Below, piece after piece: positions 58,286 through 64,000 of a DNA stretch of 64,000 nucleotides. A program made the position numbers and the translations under genes. Location of the stretch: NCBI GenBank assembly GCA_031769625.1, contig JAUIMM010000566.1:5213001-5277000 (forward strand), read 5' to 3'. The notes below the pieces were generated by a model. The model ran no database searches and was not told the DNA's origin. It saw only the letters and a list, made by a program, of their open reading frames with translations. The stretch is from Taudactylus pleione (Eukaryota; Chordata; Amphibia; Anura; Myobatrachidae). Every line of letters begins with the position of its first letter. Position 1 is the first letter of the stretch.

Positions 58286-58359
58286 ATGTACAGTATGAAG
58301 CATAAAACAATCTGTCCAAAGACAGATTTAACTTCCTGATACATTTCATATGTACTGTA

Positions 58360-58610
58360 TAGCTGTGTACACAATGAGACGATGTCAACATAATATATAG
58401 TTTCCAGGCATATCGGAACGACATATCAACTGCATCGCTCAGTGTGTACAGCCAATATGTGCGCTGCCGCTTGTGACATCATCCAGTCGGCCGTGCTGCA
58501 CGTCCAACCGGATTTCGCGAGCGACCCCGTTGCAGGTCGTCGGGCAAACATATTGACTGGGTACACATCACTCAATGTGTACTCAGCATGAGACAAATCC
58601 TCTTTATTTT
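58360..58610. mobile_element. Probable MITE, GTACACA family
   Basis: TGTACACAATGAGACGATG is loosely inverted near the right end (CACTCAATGTGTACTCAGC). Related sequence begins near 23895. Confidence 0.5.
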
Positions 58611-59812
58611 CCCAACGTTTACCATTTTGTATTTTTACACTGTTGTTTTTTGTGGGAACTGGGAAATATTACGAAGTTCATGTACATAGCTTGCTAGCAT
58701 ATTTCCCTCTGAGAAAAATAATTAAATTAATGTTTTAGTTTCTGATATAATACAGTTAATATGTAGGACAGAATCAATCAAAAATATATTTACGACAAGA
58801 AATCCAATGAAGGCAATGTTCTGTAGTGTCTAACACCCCCAGGATCCCCCAGCATACAGTAGCTATAGATAAACATTTCCTTGTGTAGAATCAAATCACT
58901 GTTTCTTATTGCTGTATATTTTATCACATTCATACTTTGCTACTTCTAAATGTATTTATCTAGAGCATGATTCACGGCAACGTATATTGGCCCTCATTCA
59001 GAGCCACTCGCAAACAGCAGTACGCTCGTTGCGTTCCGATGTTGATTAACCGCGCATGCGTCGGTGTAACACTGCGCATGTGCGTACGGCAGATTGCAAG
59101 CTTTTTTGGTCTCGTTCGTCAAATAGCGTACAGGAAGTGACATGTCAAATGTGATTGACAGAACAGGGCGTTTTTGGGTGTTGACGGGGGTGGAGATGGA
59201 AAAACGCAGGCGTGGCGAGGCGTTTTTGGGGCGTACATACATTAGCAGATGCGAGCGTAAAATGTGTTCGGACCGACTCATACGTCACTGGATGATCCTC
59301 TTTCCCTTCAAAATGCTCGCACAGCTTAGGGTCTGGGTTACTCGACCACATTGGCGATGGCCTTCTCCTCCGTCCCGGGACTCCACGATGTTGTTGCGAT
59401 TAATCGCGGGTGATTTGAAAAGCAATTAGTGTTGGATTGAAAACCGGCTTGGTATGTGTTTTGAAATCAGTTTTTTGGGATAGCACAAAACCGTACGCAG
59501 GTGGAAATCAGAGCTGCTAATGTCAGGATGACACAATCAATTTGCGTACATTTGTGGGGGTTTATTTTGGCCTCAATTTGGTGGTTAGGGCCTATTGTAA
59601 CAATAATGTCATCATGTTTTAATTTTCTCACCATTTTATTTTTGCCTCTTGAATTTGCCTCGTTATATGAATTTTTAAACGTTCCTTAAAGAGCCCTTTT
59701 TTTAAAAAAAATTTTATATTTTTTTTTGCAAGTTTTTGCCTTTTGGGCCAGGATTAAATGTAACCCATTTGTACAATAATGTCACAATACAATGTCAGAT
59801 TTTTGGTGTCAA

Positions 59813-59818
59813 TTTATT
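59813..59818 (-). promoter_or_regulatory. Candidate poly(A) signal for the Myb-like gene
   Basis: AATAAA on the minus strand about 210 bp after the stop. Another lies near 59637. Confidence 0.45.
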
Positions 59819-60030
59819 GGTCAAACCAAAACTAAATTAATAAAAAATTTGGGGACATATTTTTTTGCCAAAGATCAGTCCCAAAATCAAACAAATTGGC
59901 CCAACATAACTGTTGACATAAACATACAACAAAAAATTAAAAACATTTCACAAGAAAGGAGAGGGAAGTTTTGACCAGAAAGGAATATGAGCCAAGCACA
60001 GAAGGAGTGTGGGAAAAGTCGCCATTGCTG

Positions 60031-61318
60031 TCACCGTTTTTTCACCCGTTTGGATGGGGGAGGGAGGGCGCCAGACCGGGTCCGGGATGTCATCGGGATG
60101 GTATGTCCAGAGGCAGATGTTGTGGCCTCTGGACTAGGCACAGGGCTAGGCACATTTGGAGGATTGGCTGATGTTGTGCCAGAGGTGGAGGATCCTGATG
60201 TTCCGGCAGGAAGGGAGGTCGGCTCCACCATGTGCTGGCGAACGAGCTGCTCCAGGGCATTGGCGATGCGGATGTTGGCCCTGGTATTTTCCGCCAGGGC
60301 CTGACCAATGGTCACGTTGGCCGCAGCATTTTGCTCCAGGGCCTCAGCCACCCGTAGCAGACTGGCGTCCATCCTCTGCAGAATCTCCGTATGGAAATCC
60401 GATTTGAAATTGAGTTCTGTGAGGAGGGACACTGCCTGCGAGGGGGATTGCCCTGGACTGGCTTCTGCAGGGTCCTCAGCCGGATGTACTGGTTCCTCCC
60501 CTGCCGAGCCAGCAGAAATTCGGCGGCCAAGGCTCCCCTCTGGAGCAGACTCATCCGCCTGTGTCTCTGTTAGGTAAAAAGAGAAAAGACTCACATAAGA
60601 ATCTACATATTGGCACAATAACATTTCAGAGTTGGTGACATCAAAAGATTTACCTGGGACAACATGAGGAGCCGCAAAGTCTGGCATGTCCGTATCCATG
60701 TTGGACACGCCAAACACCTCCACAGGCTGCACACACCCCTGTGCTAGCTCTTCTAAATCCGTCAACTCCAATGACACAGGGGTGGGACCCCCACCTGTCC
60801 CCCTTGCATGCCTAGCCCTGTCCGCGAGTTTTTGCTTTAGCCGATATTTGAAGTCGCCCCATCTGTGGGAAAAAATGGAAGCCATTATCCTTTTGTTTAA
60901 AATGGTGTTTGTTTTTAGGGGGGGCAAGTGTTTACTTACCGCCGTTTGACATCCCGGGCTAGACGGACATAATCACCCACCCTATTGACAGCAACGGCTA
61001 CCTCTTCCCACATTCTCCACTTCTGGCTTAGACTCATATTCCTGTCTGCCTGTGGCAGGATGTCCACACACTTCTGTATCAAAACCTCCATCTCCTTTCT
61101 TGTGAAATGTGGCTGCCTTTTTTTTTTTTGCAGCTTTGGCCGGAATACTGGGCCCAGCTGCCTCTTCCATGTCATCCTCCTCACCTATTTGTGTAAATAT
61201 TCAGATTTCACAAATTCACAACTTGCCCAATCTTATGTTTCAAATTAATCATTGATACAAAATGCATGAAAGACTTACCGCCTGACTCTTGGGCATTGTT
61301 TCCCTGGTCTGTCGCCAT
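60031..61318 (-). pseudogene. Harbinger Myb/SANT-like DNA-binding protein, one-base frameshift
   Basis: There are four exons on the minus strand: 61318-61279, 61184-60940, 60862-60654 and 60566-60031. Their introns have GT-AG ends (94, 77 and 87 bp), and the last two junctions keep the frame. The second exon carries the Myb/SANT-like domain (HFTRKEMEVLIQKCVD, SQKWRMWEEVAVAVN), completed across the 77-bp intron (DVKRR joined to WGDFKYRLKQK). A proline/serine-rich acidic middle follows, then a likely coiled coil (LLRVAEALEQNAAANVTIGQ) and a basic end (PPPSKRVKKR). The run of 12 A at 61118-61129 has one base too many: the frame before it and the frame of the domain disagree. With 11 A it would be about 342 residues. 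An alternative is initiation downstream of the run, or a base-calling error in the run. Confidence 0.85.
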
Positions 61319-61812
61319 GTCTGAGGTCCAAACAAGAAATACACCAGAATTCTAATGTGTTTTCGTGACGTATTTATACATGCGTCCTTATTTTGCGGCC
61401 GCATCATTGATTGTGCGTTCCTATGATCCCTCCTTAATTTGTGCGGGAAACGAAACACTATTTATGGCTTGATGTGTCTCGAGTCGAGGTGGCGTTTTTG
61501 GATTGTTGGAGGTTACCTTGGTTGGAGTTTCTTGTTTGCGGATAAAGGAGTTGGCGTTTGGAGTTTATTTTGTTTGCTAGATTTGCGTTTTTATTTTCCG
61601 TTCTCTTTTTTGGTTTTTTTTTTTTTGGCCTCGTTTCTTGATTTGGTAAGTTTTGTGAAGTCTAACTTTTGTTCAATTGGTGTCTCATTGTGTTTCTTCT
61701 TGTTTTTAATTTTTGGATCCATAATTTCATATCTTTTAGCTTTTTATTAATTTCGGACCCAAAGACCTTTTGTTTTGGACTCTTATATATTTGCTCTTGG
61801 TAAGTCCATTTT

Positions 61813-62095
61813 TTATCTTGTATTTGTGAACTAATTAGCGCATTTTTACTACTTACTATTGTGACTTGTATTTGCGAACTAATTAGCGCATTTTTACTAC
61901 TTACTATTGTGACTTGTATTTGCGAACTAATTAGCGCATTTTTACTACTTACTTTTGTGACTTGTATTTGCGAACTAATTAGCGCATTTTTACTACTTAC
62001 TATTGTGACTTGTATTTGCGAACTAATTAGCGCATTTTTACTACTTACTATTGTAACTTGTATTTGTGAACTAATTAGCGCATTTTTAAATGCTT
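61813..62095 (+). repeat. 48-bp tandem repeat, about six copies, between the two Harbinger genes
   Basis: Units contain GACTTGTATTTGCGAACTAA and TTAGCGCATTTTTACTACTT and start at 61813, 61861, 61909, 61957, 62005 and 62053, nearly identical. It lies in the divergent intergenic region, where promoters of both genes should be. It is open in one frame because 48 is a multiple of three, but I do not think it is translated. Confidence 0.93.
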
Positions 62096-62448
62096 ATTAA
62101 TCCTGTAAAATTTTTTGTGGTTGCCCTTTCGCTTTTTTGGCAAACATTTCAACCCATTTTGATGTACTGTGTGCAATGTCGTTTTGCTCTTTTGCCAAAT
62201 GTGTGTTTCGCATATTTTAAGTTTTGTCTAGCACAAAATTTAAAAACATAAATGCACAGAGTAAAATTTTTCAAATTATTTTTGTGATTAATTTCAGTTG
62301 GGACGTATCATGACAATACCCCGGCATGTAAGCATCAATGGATGGTATCATCAAGCTAAGTTGTTCTTAATTTTCTTTTGGGGTGGGTCCAAAGCCTTAC
62401 ATTCCAATCTTGCCATTTCAGGTTGATCTTGGGCGGATTGTTCTGGCC

Positions 62449-63570
62449 ATGCTCCCAGAAGCCGACCAACCTCAATCTCGTCCCAGGCGTAGGCATCGTA
62501 GGCGTGCAAGGCCCCAGATATTTCGAACACGTGTCACCCTTTTTGGAATGCCCGATGATGAGGTTTTAAGACGCTACCGTCTTCCTCCCAAAATCATCAT
62601 AGACACTCTCTCATTAATAGAGAGTGATCTTGAGCGGCAAATTGACAGTCCAACAGCAATACCACCACTTACGCAAATTATGGCGGTGTTACATTTCTGT
62701 GCCTCAGGATCGTTTCAAACAACGGTGGGAATAGTGGCGGGCATCTCACAATCCTCCTTTCCCCGGATCCTGAGGGCAGTGATGGAGGCACTTTTCAAGC
62801 ACCTCCATCATTTTATTCAAATGCCTTTGGATATGGGTGCCCTTAGTGTGGCCAAGGCCAATTTTTACCAAATAGCTGGCTTCCCACACATCATAGGGGT
62901 TGTGGATGGTACTCACATACCACTTCAGCCTCCAGCATGGCTGGAGGCCATATTTCGAAACAGGAAACACTATCACTCCCTGAATGTAATGGTGGTATGT
63001 GATGCCTCCCTCCAGATCCTGTCCCTGAATGCAAAATTACCAGGAAGTGCACATGACTCCTTCGTCATCCGGCAATCAGGGATATGGCACAAATTAACCA
63101 ACCTACAAGCTGGTGATGCGTGGCTTCTGGGTAAGTGTAGACCTTTAGTACATAACAATGTTAAGCTTGATACACAGTGATCCTGATGTTGTCTATTCTT
63201 TTTCACAGGAGACAGTGGATACCCTTGCACGCCCTGGCTGCTCACTCCTTATTTGGCTCCCACACCAGGGCCACAAAGTGAGTTTAATACCGCACTTACA
63301 GCCACCAGGCAAGTGGTGGAGCACTGTATCGGCCTTTTAAAAGGCCGATTCAGATGCCTCCACCGCTCTGGTGGCGAGCTCATGTATTTGCCGGATATGG
63401 TTTCAAAAATTGTGGTCCTGTGTGGGATCTTTCACAACATCGCCATAAGGAGTGGTGTTCCAATGCAGCCAGAGGATGCCTTACCTGAGGATGGCCCCCC
63501 CGAGGTTGGTCGGAGGTCAGTATGTGGGGGGGCCATACGCGATGATGTGGTGGCCCGATATTTTAGGTAA
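62449..63570 (+). CDS. HARBI1-like PIF/Harbinger DDE transposase
   Basis: Two exons, 62449-63130 and 63209-63570, joined over a 78-bp GT-AG intron that splits a glycine codon, give 347 residues; vertebrate HARBI1 is about the same length. An arginine-rich N-terminus (11-22) precedes a helical DNA-binding-like part (about 70-115). The catalytic triad is D153 (in VVDGTHIPL), D229 (in GDSGYPCTPWLLTP, created by splicing) and E265 (in RQVVEHCIGLLKGRFRCL), with 35 residues between the last two. No stop or frameshift interrupts it. I chose the first ATG after a likely splice acceptor at 62421; the frame is open back to 62383, so an upstream exon may add residues. The enzyme cuts and reinserts the transposon at 3-bp targets. 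Confidence 0.93.
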
Positions 63571-64000
63571 TTATTGACCAAACAACAGTGTGTATACCCA
63601 ATGTGTTACGGTTTTTTAACGTTCATCTTTTTTGATATTAATTCTTGCACCATCTTCTGTTTGTTTGCATAATCTTTGGCACTCCCACGATGACTACTTC
63701 CTGCTACCCTTCAAAAACCTTTATGTTGAAACTTCGGGAATATATTCTGACACCAATATTGCAACGCCATATTTTTGAAAACATGTGGGCATGGACCTTC
63801 GTCAACCAGTTCTTGATTTGTTGTGTGTTTGTTTCGTGTTTTTGGTATGTGGTGTATTTCTGATTATCACTGTGTGTTTTGTTTGTGAGTGACCACTTTG
63901 TATTTTGATTTCTGTTGTGAATAAATATTTGGAGAGTGTAATTTGTTTCCTTTTTGGGCATGTTAGAAGCAAGTGTAAACAAACTCCCAAACGTTAATTT
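63571..64000 (+). other. Transposase 3' UTR and interior of the Harbinger element
   Basis: AATAAA at 63920-63925 is a candidate polyadenylation signal about 350 bp after the stop. No further gene is recognised; a short open frame at 63645-63863 lacks family features. Confidence 0.5.

Larger units (their letters stand above)
58989..64000. mobile_element. Two-gene PIF/Harbinger transposon, right end beyond window
   Basis: It begins GGCCCTCATTCAGAGCC after ATT (58986-58988), the same 17-bp start as the MITEs at 6826 and 46374. It carries two divergent genes: a minus-strand Myb/SANT-like protein (61318 to 60031) and a plus-strand HARBI1-like transposase (62449 to 63570). This is the standard equipment of autonomous Harbinger elements, in which the Myb-like partner is needed to bring the transposase to DNA and into the nucleus. 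AT-rich non-coding DNA fills the rest. The right terminus lies past 64000. Confidence 0.93.

Noticed and set aside
61861..62100. A 79-codon open frame with 16-residue repeats
   Set aside because: It is the 48-bp minisatellite read in frame; hydrophobic low-complexity sequence with no neighbours supporting translation.
1..64000. CRISPR arrays, riboswitches, bacterial operons, attachment sites
   Set aside because: Introns, LINE, hAT and retroviral sequence show a vertebrate genome; the tandem repeats lack unique spacers of constant length.
1..64000. tRNA or rRNA genes
   Set aside because: I found no A/B-box cloverleaf or rRNA core by eye; a tRNAscan or Rfam search would be decisive and could not be run.

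Overview
This is a vertebrate nuclear window with no recognisable host gene. I infer an amphibian, probably a frog. The reasons are the mix of hAT, PIF/Harbinger, Tc1, Gypsy and L2 elements, a gammaretrovirus-like endogenous virus, GC-rich foldback MITEs and many minisatellites. This is inference only; no gene here fixes the species. Nearly everything that can be explained is mobile DNA, much of it nested. Most boundaries below rest on target-site duplications (TSDs) and inverted ends read directly from the sequence.

Layout. 1-36: right end of a Harbinger-type MITE. 37-4740: decayed retrovirus (pol, env, probable 3' LTR). 5622-8791: hAT element holding a second hAT (6251-8336), which holds a Harbinger MITE (6826-7375). 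9034-14454: larger hAT with a broken, partly inverted transposase and three MITEs. 15019-16282: element with long direct repeats and an 8-bp flank. 17823-18620 and 22570-23356: two opposed copies of one solo LTR. 18673-23433: MITE and repeat mosaic. 26703-34850: minus-strand Gypsy retrotransposon split by a 3.4-kb insert that contains a 2.75-kb near-perfect palindrome. 35575-42070: Tc1 end, foldbacks, hAT and Gypsy LTR pieces, L2 LINE tail. 43459-51631: Harbinger-type MITEs, a Tc1 transposase relic and a MITE with telomere-like repeats. 52995-58610: hAT relics, including four with readable TSDs. 58989-64000: a nearly intact two-gene PIF/Harbinger transposon that runs off the right edge.

Main system. 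The Harbinger transposon has two divergent spliced genes. The plus-strand HARBI1-like DDE transposase looks intact, with all catalytic residues. The minus-strand Myb/SANT-like DNA-binding partner is broken only by one extra A in a homopolymer. The 17 bases at its left end are identical to those of two MITEs elsewhere in the window, and several more MITEs share the 13-bp end with few changes. All with readable flanks carry 3-bp A/T duplications. The window therefore appears to hold both a plausible source of transposase and its passengers. Those MITEs are built almost entirely of consecutive short hairpins.
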